The notes under the pieces: generated by a model
Databases searched by the model: none
Seen by the model: only the letters and a program-made list of their open reading frames with translations
Told to the model about the DNA's origin: nothing
In this document: positions 1-6,807 of the stretch, one piece after another
Layout of the letters: the number at the start of each line of letters is the position of its first letter
Numbering within the stretch: position 1 is the stretch's first letter
Made by a program: the position numbers and the translations under genes
Source: Eubacteriaceae bacterium Marseille-Q4139
Lineage (GTDB): Bacteria > Bacillota > Clostridia > Lachnospirales > Lachnospiraceae
NCBI GenBank assembly: GCA_018223415.1
Contig: JAGTTQ010000001.1
Coordinates: 2,701,865-2,765,864, forward strand
Direction of reading: 5' to 3'
Length of the DNA stretch: 64,000 nucleotides

Positions 1-142
1 TCTGGAAACCTTGCTGCTGAGCATAGCTTTCCAGATATTTTTTCTGATTCACAATCGAGTTACTGTCCCCAACCTGTTCATCATCACGGGACAAACGCTC
101 ATAAAGAGCTGTGATTTTTCCTTCAGTCTGTTTTACGCTCAT
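1..142 (-). CDS. Large serine recombinase (TnpX-like), N-terminal 47 codons only
   Basis: The reverse strand encodes the start of a resolvase-domain protein identical here to the TnB recombinase at 17500. It includes the ALYERLSRDD motif, whose serine (about residue 18) is the expected nucleophile of the family. The ATG at 140-142 overlaps the tnpW stop by 4 bases (ATGA), which suggests translational coupling. The gene is cut only by the window edge, so nothing can be said of its integrity. Family role: excision and integration of the transposon through a 2-bp core. Confidence 0.9.
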   Translation of the reverse strand, partial: MSVKQTEGKITALYERLSRDDEQVGDSNSIVNQKKYLESYAQQQGFQ

Positions 143-357
143 GATGCGCTCCTTTCAGACTGACGGCTCATTTGTGGTGATTCCATTATACCACAAGAAC
201 CACAAGGATTTACAGCCTCGTTTTGAATCAGTCTTAAAATTTTATCTTCCATCGTTTCTGTTGCTGTTTCACTGCCGTATACTCTCACCCGATAGATAGT
301 GGAACCGATACGGCGGTTTATCATATAAAAGCCCTGCTTTTCCTTTTCATTTCCCAT
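139..357 (-). CDS. tnpW: Transposon-encoded TnpW-family protein
   Basis: A 72-residue protein containing FYMINRRIGSTIYRVRV and a C-terminal QMSRQSERSA segment, which I recognise as the TnpW family found just upstream of tnpX in Tn4451-like elements. The ATG at 357 is preferred to the TTG two codons upstream. It overlaps the 26-residue ORF before it by 11 bases and the recombinase by 4, so the three are probably one translationally coupled unit. It differs from the TnB copy at one visible residue (Val for Ala in QNEAVNP). Its biochemical role is not established to my knowledge; an accessory or regulatory role in transposition is inference. Confidence 0.75.
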   Translation of the reverse strand: MGNEKEKQGFYMINRRIGSTIYRVRVYGSETATETMEDKILRLIQNEAVNPCGSCGIMESPQMSRQSERSAS

Positions 358-427
358 AGGCAATATCCTCCGGCAAGGTTTCAGCTCTGTATTCCTGCTG
401 TGTAACGCTTTTCTTCGCTGTTTTCAT
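347..427 (-). CDS. 26-residue small ORF upstream of tnpW
   Basis: Small ORF beginning MKTAKKSVTQQEYRAE and ending DIAYGK. It is conserved in the TnB copy (17215-17295). Its end overlaps the tnpW start by 11 bases, so it may be a leader peptide that couples translation into tnpW. No function is recognised. Confidence 0.5.
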   Translation of the reverse strand: MKTAKKSVTQQEYRAETLPEDIAYGK

Positions 428-507
428 GGTTTTGATAGAACTCCCTTCCAACCGCAAAATGCCCTCCGAAAACCCTTGTGCCATCAGGGTTTCGGAGGGG
501 CAAATGG

Positions 508-873
508 TTACTTTTGCTTGTTTCTGAATTTCCGTACTCTCGCTGCATTCTGCTGACGGCGGGCAGACTCCGCACACTGCTGGGAGCAGTACACCCGCTT
601 CCCGTCAGCCGGAAATTTCTGACCGCAATACTGACAGGTGCGGACAGGCTGGCTTTCCAGTGATGCTTGCAGCTCCGGGTCATTGGGCAAAACTGATTCC
701 CGAAAGTAGCGGCACATAGCACTGTTTGTGTAGCAGATGCCGAACATGGGACAATCGCAGTCCAGCGGCAAGCACCCGTACTCGCTGTCATAGTTGGCGC
801 AAAACCTTGTGACCAGCTTTTTGATGGAGCGTTTCTCTTTTGAAGTCAGCTCCCTGTTTTGGTTTGACATCAT
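508..873 (-). CDS. Cysteine-rich VLP-type protein
   Basis: A 121-residue protein with an N-terminal cysteine cluster (CANYDSEYGC, CDCPMFGIC, MCRYF) and a C-terminal zinc ribbon (CQYCGQKF, CSQQC). It matches the Cys_rich_VLP family, common in Firmicutes conjugative and mobilizable elements. Two consecutive ATG codons follow an AAAGGAG site. It is identical in TnB (16769-17134). It probably binds zinc; nucleic-acid binding is inference. The C-terminal ribbon resembles the one at the end of the DUF6076 protein in the same element, so these modules look shared among the transposon's proteins. Confidence 0.75.
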   Translation of the reverse strand: MMSNQNRELTSKEKRSIKKLVTRFCANYDSEYGCLPLDCDCPMFGICYTNSAMCRYFRESVLPNDPELQASLESQPVRTCQYCGQKFPADGKRVYCSQQCAESARRQQNAARVRKFRNKQK

Positions 874-1045
874 TGTTTTCTCCTTTCTTTCATAAAATGT
901 AATCAGAATAATGATTTTCAGATTACCTCCTCACTAATAGGAGAAAACAGCGATGTAAATCGGAACTGTTTTTCAAAAATTAAAAATAAATTATAGACAG
1001 CACAAGTTTTTGAGATAAAATAGGAGTCAGAAGGGAGGCGAAGTC

Positions 1046-1945
1046 ATGGACGAAGAACAGAATGATCTGTGGTTGGAAGAAGAAAGCGAAGAAAATTCAG
1101 AAGAAGCCTCCTGGGCAGAACCTATCCTTGACTTTGCCGACTGGAACCAGGACGAGGACGCTCCTGTCTGCGATGAAGAACTGGAAGAAGCTCTGGCAGA
1201 AGAACGGAACGCTGCTTTGGAAAGTGAGCTGGAGCAGGACGAGCATCCTTTAGAAGCAGAGGATGATATTCCAGAAGATGCCGATTCAGCCGAATCTCCC
1301 ATCAGCCTGAATACACTCTGGCAGCAGATGGATGAAACAGCTGTGGAGCGCATCAGCTTAGCCGCAAGAACAGAAACAGATTTTTCTGTGGTTATTGGGG
1401 AAATGGACCGATTGGATCGCAACCGTGAACGCAGAGAGCGGTATCATGAAAATCTTCGTGGAGATGTACCGCTGGAGTATAAGAAGGCAAACTATGGATT
1501 GGTTTTCCCTGAGTGGCTGAATACGCCGGAACAGCAGCTTTTGGGCAAAGGCAGTTTTCTGGACTTGATCTTTGACTGTCCTTATGAGATGCACCAGCTG
1601 ACTGCTGACCCATTTCTCTCCAAAATTGTGGAACGGCTGAAGGACGAACATAAGGAAGTGCTGTACTTTCTCTCCCTGCGGTTGTACAGCACTGCTAAAG
1701 TGGCAGCCATGCGGGGGCAGTCTGACCGAAACATCCGCAAGCTGCGGGATACTTACACACGAAAATTACAGCATCAGCTATATGAACATCTTTTGCGGAA
1801 GAACAGCTTGACCTTGCGGGAGAAAGAATTTGTTGCTCTGTATGCTGCAAGCTTAGAGCAGAGCGGAAAGAGTGCGGCGAAGGTCAAGCGAGAAAATAAG
1901 ACGCCGCCCCGTAAAAAGAGCGGCTTGACAGAATCCGAAAAATGA
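1046..1945 (+). CDS. Sigma-70-region-4-like transposon protein with acidic N-terminus
   Basis: A 299-residue protein. The first 95 or so residues are extremely acidic (long Glu/Asp runs, several Trp). The C-terminal third contains a helix-turn-helix segment (LYSTAKVAAMRGQSDRNIRKL) like sigma region 4 or RNA polymerase sigma-like proteins of ICEs. The tail is Lys-rich. The acidic head could act as an anti-DNA or activation surface (inference). A good AGGGAGG site precedes the ATG. DUF6076 follows 54 bp downstream on the same strand, probably co-transcribed. The gene diverges from the VLP/tnpW/tnpX unit, with about 170 bp of shared promoter region between them. Confidence 0.65.
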   Translation: MDEEQNDLWLEEESEENSEEASWAEPILDFADWNQDEDAPVCDEELEEALAEERNAALESELEQDEHPLEAEDDIPEDADSAESPISLNTLWQQMDETAVERISLAARTETDFSVVIGEMDRLDRNRERRERYHENLRGDVPLEYKKANYGLVFPEWLNTPEQQLLGKGSFLDLIFDCPYEMHQLTADPFLSKIVERLKDEHKEVLYFLSLRLYSTAKVAAMRGQSDRNIRKLRDTYTRKLQHQLYEHLLRKNSLTLREKEFVALYAASLEQSGKSAAKVKRENKTPPRKKSGLTESEK

Positions 1946-1999
1946 TTTTATACTTGTAATAGGATTATAATATATCAGATTACACATGGAGGTGAAGCC

Positions 2000-2926
2000 A
2001 TGCAGAATCTATTTGCACACGCCAGCTCCTATTGGGTGCGGTACAATCAGTATGAGATAAAGACCGGAAAGAATGGCAGACGATATATTATGGCCGCTCC
2101 TGCGGCAGAACCGAAAGTTTACGATCCTCTAAAGGATTCCGAAAAACTGGTTGTGGATGCTCTCAATGTCGGGATGCTCTGTATGGGCCGGAAAAGTGAG
2201 GCGGTCATTGAGCAGGCTGTGCTGGAATTTGTTCATCAGTATGGGCTGCTGGGGCTGATGACCGCACTGCCTACCACACCGTCCTTTATGGACTATGAGG
2301 CAGTTTATCTCCCGAAAAACAGATTTATAAAAGCAGAATCCATGCAGACAGAAGCATATTTGTCTTTATTCTATCCTTTTGAAAAATTAGATGTGGTAAA
2401 AGAAGGTATTCAGTCAAGCTGGAACATCAATCAGGACAGAGCGATGATGGCGCTTGCTATGACCTTTGCCGAGCAGCCTATGGCGATGAATATGCAGTTT
2501 CAGCGTCAGTATGCGGAACCTTATGAATGGATCGTGCAGCAATTCAAGGATTGGGCATTTACGCTGACCAGCAGCTTTTTGTTTTACCACGACTACGACC
2601 AGCTGGATGAGGCATCCAGAAACACCTATCGTATGGGCATGGCTGCTTTTGGCGGAATTGCACCGACTTATCATATCGCTCTGTTTGACAAGCCCGCAGC
2701 CACCCCCACGATTGTCTGGGACTTTCATTCGCTTCTAACGGCAATTCAGCTCATGTTCAGCTTTATGCTGACTGATGAGGAAAAACCGCTGCGGCTCTGC
2801 GAACACTGCCAGAAAGCTTTTGTCGCCAGCCGAGCCAATAATGTATTTTGCAGCCCACAGTGCAAAAACCAGCATAATGTGTATAAGAATCGGGCAAAGA
2901 ACCGGGATACAAAGAACGGTCTATAA
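2000..2926 (+). CDS. DUF6076-type protein with C-terminal zinc ribbon
   Basis: A 308-residue protein. The mostly helical body is followed by a C-terminal CEHCQKAFVASRANNVFCSPQC zinc ribbon ending in basic residues. I recognise it as the DUF6076 family of Tn4451-like elements. A GGAGGTG site precedes the ATG. It differs from the TnB copy at a few residues (for example EAYLS versus EAFLS) and in its last residues (DTKNGL versus DRDEK). The point of divergence marks where the extra XRE cassette begins. Function unknown; the ribbon suggests DNA or RNA contact. Confidence 0.7.
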   Translation: MQNLFAHASSYWVRYNQYEIKTGKNGRRYIMAAPAAEPKVYDPLKDSEKLVVDALNVGMLCMGRKSEAVIEQAVLEFVHQYGLLGLMTALPTTPSFMDYEAVYLPKNRFIKAESMQTEAYLSLFYPFEKLDVVKEGIQSSWNINQDRAMMALAMTFAEQPMAMNMQFQRQYAEPYEWIVQQFKDWAFTLTSSFLFYHDYDQLDEASRNTYRMGMAAFGGIAPTYHIALFDKPAATPTIVWDFHSLLTAIQLMFSFMLTDEEKPLRLCEHCQKAFVASRANNVFCSPQCKNQHNVYKNRAKNRDTKNGL

Positions 2927-3016
2927 TTTGTCAGATAATTTGCAACTGTTAGCAACAACCAGTTGCTTTATTAGTGGCATATAGGATGATACACTATTTG
3001 CAAGGAGGCGATAAGT

Positions 3017-3460
3017 GTGGAAACAAAAACAGTTATTTATGAACTAAGAACAAAACACGGACTATCCCAGGATGAATTAGCAGAAAAAGTATTTGTTACC
3101 AGACAAGCTGTTTCTCGCTGGGAAAATGGAGAAACTGTTCCAAATACAGAAACCTTAAAGTTGTTATCAAATGTGTTTGATGTATCAATAAATACTCTCT
3201 TAGGTTCTCCGAGGAAATTATTCTGTCAATGTTGTGGAATGCCGCTTGACGATTCCATCATTAGCAAAGAGTCCAACGGAGAATTTAACGAGGATTATTG
3301 CAAATGGTGCTATTCGGAAGGTCAGTTTGCGTATCAGTCAAAAGAGGCATTACTGAATTATCTTGTTGAACATATGCCCAATCCTGATAATTTACAAGAC
3401 GAGGAAAGACGTATACAGTTTGATTTGTTTCTTTCTCAGTTGAAGCATTGGAAAAAATAA
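3017..3460 (+). CDS. XRE regulator fused to a zinc-ribbon domain
   Basis: A 147-residue protein. Residues 1-62 form a Cro/CI-type helix-turn-helix (GLSQDELAEKVFVTRQAVSRWENG). Residues 69-145 form a zinc_ribbon_2-like domain (FCQCCGMPLDD, CKWC). It starts at GTG 3017, nine bases after AAGGAGG. Upstream lies a GCAACTG/CAGTTGC inverted repeat (about 2941-2965) that could be its operator. TnB lacks the gene, so it is a cassette specific to TnA. It converges on tnpV, with a shared terminator between them. It is likely a DNA-binding regulator; target unknown. Confidence 0.8.
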   Translation: METKTVIYELRTKHGLSQDELAEKVFVTRQAVSRWENGETVPNTETLKLLSNVFDVSINTLLGSPRKLFCQCCGMPLDDSIISKESNGEFNEDYCKWCYSEGQFAYQSKEALLNYLVEHMPNPDNLQDEERRIQFDLFLSQLKHWKK

Positions 3461-3504
3461 AAAGGGGACGCTTTCGGCAACAGTAATTGCTGAAGCGTCC
3501 CTTT
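3461..3504. terminator. Bidirectional hairpin terminator between XRE gene and tnpV
   Basis: The arms AAAGGGGACGCTT and AAGCGTCCCTTT enclose a second small stem. The hairpin sits between convergent stop codons. The equivalent TnB hairpin is at 14669-14717. Confidence 0.75.
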
Positions 3505-3517
3505 CATCTATTTTATC

Positions 3518-3892
3518 TTATACTTCATGTACCAGTTCATACAGTACGGTTTCCTCCGCCCGGTTATAGATGCTGTTCATGCGGCGCACCCATTCCATCT
3601 GGTCTGCCGCTTTCAGGGCTTCTGTGACACCTTCCTGTTTTTTCATAGCAGCTATCATCACTTCCATGCGAGCATTGCAGAGCTTGTCGATTTCTGCCAG
3701 GTGATTCCAAAGCTGCCCTTCCATTATGAGATCTGAGTAACGGACAGGATGATGCTCTTTCAAGAAGTTTCGCCGCATTCGGCCATATTTGCCGAGCTGA
3801 TATTCCTCCTGCTCTGGAAGGTTTATGTTTGGGATAAGATAATCCCCCTCCTGACGGTATGTGCCGCCCATTGCTTCAAAGATAGATTTCAT
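3518..3892 (-). CDS. tnpV: Transposon-encoded TnpV-family protein
   Basis: A 124-residue protein starting MKSIFEAMGGTYRQEGDYL, with the conserved GKYGRMRRNFLKEHHPV and helical C-terminal region of the TnpV family (Tn4451). It lies at the end of the transposon next to the terminal repeat, and an AAAGGAGGTCGTC site precedes its ATG. It is a near-identical partner of 14280-14654. A frameshifted distant relative ends IME2 (35803-36178). Role unproven; an accessory role in excision is inference from location. Confidence 0.8.
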   Translation of the reverse strand: MKSIFEAMGGTYRQEGDYLIPNINLPEQEEYQLGKYGRMRRNFLKEHHPVRYSDLIMEGQLWNHLAEIDKLCNARMEVMIAAMKKQEGVTEALKAADQMEWVRRMNSIYNRAEETVLYELVHEV

Positions 3893-4033
3893 GACGACCT
3901 CCTTTGTGTGTTTTGGTTTCGGCAGTTATTGGGATATTTTAACTCCTTTCCTATAACTGCTTTTCAATTCACCACAAATGAGCCGCAGTCATATGTATTA
4001 GATGGCAAAAACCACCCTTTACATAGTAACTCT

Positions 4034-4437
4034 TGGTTGTTTATGGTTCTAAGGTAAGTTTCAGAATATGGCTTGTCATTTTCATCCCGGTAGGCCATAA
4101 GGCAGTTTTGCCATTTTCGCACATGGGCCGGTGTGATCTGTGATACCGGTATCTTCCCGAAGAAGGGCAACAGCTTCTTGTCTATGACATACTGTTTCTG
4201 GATGAAGGTATGCTCCCGGAGGCGGTGCTTCATATCCTCGTTGTATATCTTTACAAAGTTTTCAAAGGTCATAGATAAATCGGCTTGCTGGGTTTCCAGG
4301 AAATTCCGTTCCCACTCTTTCGCTTCTCTCTGCAGCTTGAAGCCCCGTTTCTTTTTTTGCTTCTTGGTTCCGGTGTAATCGGTATAGTAGAATTTACAGT
4401 ACCAGGATTTTGTCTTTTCATCATAGTATGCTGGCAT
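4034..4437 (-). pseudogene. int: Satellite tyrosine integrase, N-terminal 134 codons, interrupted by TnA
   Basis: The ATG at 4437 follows AGAAAGGACTG. The product begins MPAYYDEKTKSWYCKFYY and carries an AP2-like arm-binding domain and a SAM-like core-binding domain ending ...YSETYLRTINN. At codon 135 the sequence passes into TnA. The reading frame continues to 3964, adding a transposon-encoded tail (ELLCKGWFLP...) before stopping. The catalytic domain with the R-H-R-Y residues is missing and should lie beyond TnA. A long inverted repeat (CAAGGGACTGTG / CACAGTCCTTG, 4477-4531) lies in its leader. The fused ORF could still make a DNA-binding fragment. Confidence 0.9.
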
Positions 4438-4536
4438 AAAAATCAGTCCTTTCTTGAAAAATGGGTGCATTTTGCAAGGGACTGTGGTATAATCCAGATG
4501 TAGGTGGTATTGCACAGTCCTTGTGTGGTATCATGG

Positions 4537-4564
4537 CCGCCTCGGTGTTGGCGCACTGGGGCGG
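4537..4564. other. Hairpin A of the GTGCGCCAACAC family
   Basis: The plus strand reads CCGCCTCGGTG-TTGGCG-CACTGGGGCGG. That is an 11-bp stem, two pairs being G-T, with a 6-base loop. The minus strand, which is the integrase leader, carries GTGCGCCAACAC with loop CGCCAA, as in hairpins B (8577) and C (9513). It lies about 100 bp upstream of the integrase start. Confidence 0.7.
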
Positions 4565-4579
4565 TTTTGTAATTTGTGG

Positions 4580-4608
4580 TTGAAAATTTCCCACCAATGG
4601 CATATAAT
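4580..4608 (+). promoter_or_regulatory. Promoter of the antitoxin-like antisense RNA
   Basis: TTGAAA (4580-4585), a 17-bp spacer and TATAAT (4603-4608) make a near-consensus sigma-A promoter. It points rightward into the 3' end of the toxin gene on the opposite strand. Confidence 0.7.
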
Positions 4609-4614
4609 ATACTT

Positions 4615-4712
4615 AACAAGAGGGCCGTTGGTCAGCGCACACCTGACCGCCGGCAAAATAGGTTTTACTGAAAGTAGCGCCTTATCTTACCAGGACGAGG
4701 GCGCTACTTTTT
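4615..4712 (+). ncRNA. Candidate antisense antitoxin RNA (RatA-like arrangement)
   Basis: Transcription from the promoter at 4580-4608 would end at the GTAGCGCC/GGCGCTAC hairpin followed by five T residues at 4708-4712. The resulting RNA of roughly 100 nt would be antisense to the 3' end of the toxin message. No protein is encoded. The layout resembles the txpA/RatA type I system of Bacillus, with RNAs overlapping at their 3' ends. The transcript itself is inferred. Confidence 0.55.
4674..4712 (+). terminator. Hairpin terminator overlapping the toxin stop codon
   Basis: The perfect 8-bp stem GTAGCGCC (4674-4681) / GGCGCTAC (4700-4707) is followed by TTTTT on the plus strand. The right arm contains the complement of the toxin TAG stop, so the same structure sits at the 3' ends of both opposing transcripts. 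Confidence 0.8.
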
Positions 4713-4790
4713 GCGTGTAAAATAAATAACAAGAGTTATCACAGCGCAAAGCATAATTACAAACTGGAATAAATCGGAGTATGTAACCAT
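4704..4790 (-). CDS. Putative holin-like toxin (type I TA, TxpA/Hol_Tox family)
   Basis: A 28-residue peptide, MVTYSDLFQFVIMLCAVI followed by TLVIYFTRKK: an MVTYxxLFQF start, one hydrophobic membrane span and a basic tail. This is the signature of the 'putative holin-like toxin' family, whose members depolarise membranes in type I toxin-antitoxin systems. A GGGGG ribosome site precedes the ATG at 4790. Its leader begins near 4855, downstream of TATAAT on the minus strand. An antisense RNA overlaps its 3' end. It may act as an addiction module stabilising the island. Confidence 0.75.
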   Translation of the reverse strand: MVTYSDLFQFVIMLCAVITLVIYFTRKK

Positions 4791-4860
4791 AAGCACCAGC
4801 CCCCTTTCGCATAGCGTCCGGCGGCTGACATAACGCCCCAACGGCCCCCTGGGTAAGTAT

Positions 4861-4889
4861 ATTATATTGTCATGGAGCGGAAAATTTCG
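4861..4889 (-). promoter_or_regulatory. Toxin promoter (minus strand)
   Basis: The minus strand has TATAAT (4866-4861) with a weak -35 region (CGAAAT). The segment ATATAATATACTTA followed by a GGGCCGTTGG-containing leader occurs in inverted form at the antisense promoter (4602-4631). The two opposing transcripts therefore begin with nearly the same sequence. Confidence 0.55.
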
Positions 4890-4937
4890 CTGTAGGATTG
4901 ACGGCCCAGTTCTGGACAGTCTAACAAACCGGCTCAT

Positions 4938-5090
4938 TTTTGAGCGGATTGAAAATAGTTTTTTCCATATCTGGAAGAAAGCTATTGGTTACTCAATTTT
5001 GAGTAGCTAACTGGCGGCTGATTTTTCGGCTACGAGATTAAGCCTCTCTAGCAGCGTGTCCGCATGGCTGCGGTTCGTCTTGCTGACGAG
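4938..5090. other. Intergenic region between toxin and repressor
   Basis: No gene is seen. It contains a perfect palindrome ACTCAATTTTGAGT (about 4992-5005) and a GC-rich imperfect hairpin near 5050-5080 just downstream of the repressor stop, which could be its terminator. Confidence 0.4.
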
Positions 5091-5711
5091 TTAATCATCC
5101 GGCTTTTTCTGATATTCGGGTACTTTAGTAAGAGTTTCTATAGCCTCTAATACTCTTGCTATTTGTTCATCAGCTTTCTTTCGCCCTTTCTCATTCAGGA
5201 GTGCGTAAAATTTAGCAAATATCTCTCCGATTTTTTTTAATTCTCTTTCCTCATAATCGGCCTTAAATTTAATCTCTTGCGGACTTAGTTTTATGCCACG
5301 TTCTAATTTGAGTAATATTCCTTTATATTCTAATTCGTCAAAATGTTCATAGTTATAAATCCCGTCATTGGTTCGGAGCTTTAATTCCGGTTCTTCTTGG
5401 TCGCTGTGATTTAGCCTTGGCATTGTAAAACGGGCAGGTGGCTTTTCCATTTCTATGTCACCCGAAAATCTTGCGCTGTTTTGATACGCTTCAGAAGTTA
5501 TATTGGGCAATTCATAACTATCATCCAATAATATATATAGCGCAATATCAAAAGCCTTTGCTATTTTTTTTATCTGCGCTATTCGAGGTTGTCGATTTCC
5601 GTTTTCCCAATAATTTACTGCTGACTGGGAAGCACCTATTTTATCAGCAAATTCCTTTTGAGATAAGCCAGTATCATTTCTTAGTTTATACAATTTTTCT
5701 GCGATTGTCAT
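5091..5711 (-). CDS. CI-like XRE-family repressor
   Basis: A 206-residue protein. Residues 1-65 are an HTH_3 domain (GLSQKEFADKIGASQSAVNYWENG). A linker rich in Pro/Glu and a C-terminal helical region follow. The Ser-Lys pair of a self-cleaving S24 domain is not apparent, so induction would need an anti-repressor rather than RecA cleavage (inference). The start at 5711 is chosen because GGAGGGA precedes it. It diverges from the Cro-like gene at 5853 across a 140-bp region with three operator-like sites. It probably maintains the quiescent state of the island. Confidence 0.8.
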   Translation of the reverse strand: MTIAEKLYKLRNDTGLSQKEFADKIGASQSAVNYWENGNRQPRIAQIKKIAKAFDIALYILLDDSYELPNITSEAYQNSARFSGDIEMEKPPARFTMPRLNHSDQEEPELKLRTNDGIYNYEHFDELEYKGILLKLERGIKLSPQEIKFKADYEERELKKIGEIFAKFYALLNEKGRKKADEQIARVLEAIETLTKVPEYQKKPDD

Positions 5712-5762
5712 GGGTAATCCCTCCATATACCCATTTTACCAATTTTGAAATGATGTGTAAAT

Positions 5763-5832
5763 ACAACCACGTTTGTTATTGACATATTATCACAAACGTG
5801 GTAGAATGTCAATATCAACCACAAATGTGATT
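5763..5832. promoter_or_regulatory. Three-operator switch region with divergent promoters
   Basis: Three copies of a dyad related to ACCACGTTTGTGAT occur about 27 bp apart: AACCACGTTTGTTAT (5764-5778), ATCACAAACGTGGT (5789-5802) and AACCACAAATGTGAT (5818-5832). The rightward promoter is TTGACA (5779-5784), 17 bp, TAGAAT (5802-5807), with the middle site inside its spacer. On the minus strand TTGACA (5812-5807) and TAATAT (5789-5784) with 17 bp between form the repressor promoter. This matches a lambda-like bistable switch. Confidence 0.75.
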
Positions 5833-5852
5833 TTTTGAAAGGAGGATAAAAG

Positions 5853-6050
5853 GTGAGGTTGAGCAAGGAGAAAATAGATTTGGCTATGGCAAGAGAAAAA
5901 CTGACAGTTACAGAACTTGCAAAGAGATACGGCGTCAGCAGGTCACGCATGAATTTTATTCTGAATTGCCGGGAAGTGACAACGGTGTGTGCTGGCCGCA
6001 TGGCGGATTCTTTAAAAGTTGATGTATCAGACATTTTGGAGGAGGTGTAA
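5853..6050 (+). CDS. Cro-like small HTH regulator
   Basis: A 65-residue protein with an HTH spanning most of it (LTVTELAKRYGVSRSRMNFIL). GTG start at 5853 after AAAGGAGG. It is the first gene of the rightward early operon and diverges from the CI-like repressor, the position of Cro in temperate phages. The next gene starts 3 bp after its stop. Confidence 0.75.
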   Translation: MRLSKEKIDLAMAREKLTVTELAKRYGVSRSRMNFILNCREVTTVCAGRMADSLKVDVSDILEEV

Positions 6051-6052
6051 AT

Positions 6053-6241
6053 ATGCGGTATCGTATTGAATACGCCGGAAAGCGGCATTGTGATTTTGCC
6101 AATAATAGGCCGGAACTGCTGGAGAAGTTGCGTTTCCTCACTGATGAGGTGGAGGACATTCGGAAGATTTATAAGTCAGGCGCAACGGATTCTGTTTTCG
6201 AGGCATACAAGCCATACCTGAACCGGGCGGGAAGGAGCTGA
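6053..6241 (+). CDS. Small hypothetical protein of the early operon
   Basis: A 62-residue acidic/basic soluble protein starting MRYRIEYAGKRHCDF. GGAGGTGT precedes its ATG. Tightly packed between the Cro-like and Xis-like genes. I do not recognise the family. Confidence 0.55.
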   Translation: MRYRIEYAGKRHCDFANNRPELLEKLRFLTDEVEDIRKIYKSGATDSVFEAYKPYLNRAGRS

Positions 6242-6245
6242 AAGC

Positions 6246-6431
6246 ATGTCAAAGCAAATTCTAAATGTCAAGGACGTTATGGCAGCCCTAGAGGTCAGCG
6301 AGAGCAAGGCATACGGCATTATTAAGCAGCTCAACGGAGAACTGGCGGAAAAAGGTTACATAACCATTCCGGGCAAGGTCAGCAAAGTATATTTTGAGGA
6401 AAAGCTCTATGGCGTACACATCGCCGAGTAA
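6246..6431 (+). CDS. Excisionase-like HTH protein
   Basis: A 61-residue protein, MSKQILNVKDVMAALEVS..., with a winged-helix pattern (VSESKAYGIIKQLNGELAEKGYITIPGKVSKVYFEEKLYG). It is clearly homologous to the IME2 Xis at 13547-13735, which sits directly before an integrase. Here it lies 1.8 kb from its integrase and inside the early operon, as in phages that make Xis on induction. It probably directs the integrase toward excision. AAAGGAGCTGAAAGC precedes the ATG. Confidence 0.75.
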   Translation: MSKQILNVKDVMAALEVSESKAYGIIKQLNGELAEKGYITIPGKVSKVYFEEKLYGVHIAE

Positions 6432-6807
6432 AGAAGAACTTCTTTCCAGTATTCGGCCAGATATGAAGCTGACCTGGAACTTCTTTAAGCGGATATATGG
6501 TTATGAAATATCATGGCCGGGGTTCGCCGATCAGGCTATAGCAACGTTAGAGGCAAATGGGTGCAGCCGAGCAAGGGGCTATTATGAAGCCTGGGTAAGT
6601 AAATATGAGGCGGAGCGTGACGCTGAAATGAAGAAAGTTGCCGCCTGGTATGCGGAAGAATGTAAACGACAATGGGAGAAAAGACAGAAAGAAGGTGAGC
6701 GAACACGAGCGAAGCAGCAACAAACACAGTGGCAGCAGAGCAGCCGGGAACGGTGGGCGGAGATGTCGGAGGCGCTGGGCTATCAATCGATAACAAAGGA
6801 AAAGTAA
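6409..6807 (+). CDS. Hypothetical protein overlapping Xis-like and VapE genes
   Basis: A 132-residue protein from the ATG at 6409, overlapping the end of the Xis-like gene by 23 bases and the VapE frame by 79. The N-terminal half is mixed; the C-terminal half is a highly charged Gln/Arg/Lys-rich helix (EECKRQWEKRQKEGERTRAKQQQ). Its position before the VapE helicase suggests a replication accessory or primase partner, but I do not recognise the family. Confidence 0.55.
   Translation: MAYTSPSKEELLSSIRPDMKLTWNFFKRIYGYEISWPGFADQAIATLEANGCSRARGYYEAWVSKYEAERDAEMKKVAAWYAEECKRQWEKRQKEGERTRAKQQQTQWQQSSRERWAEMSEALGYQSITKEK

Larger units (their letters stand above)
1..4033 (-). mobile_element. TnA: partial Tn4451-type serine-recombinase transposon (right end only)
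   Basis: The stretch carries tnpV, a DUF6076 gene, a sigma-like gene, a Cys-rich VLP gene, tnpW and the first codons of a serine recombinase. That order mirrors TnB (14139-17641) in opposite orientation and the sequence is nearly identical. Its terminus (AGAGTTAC read on the minus strand) abuts integrase codon 135 at 4034-4035. The recombinase body and far end lie off the window. It differs from TnB by an extra XRE/zinc-ribbon gene (3017-3460). The boundary is seen directly by comparing the two copies. Confidence 0.9.
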
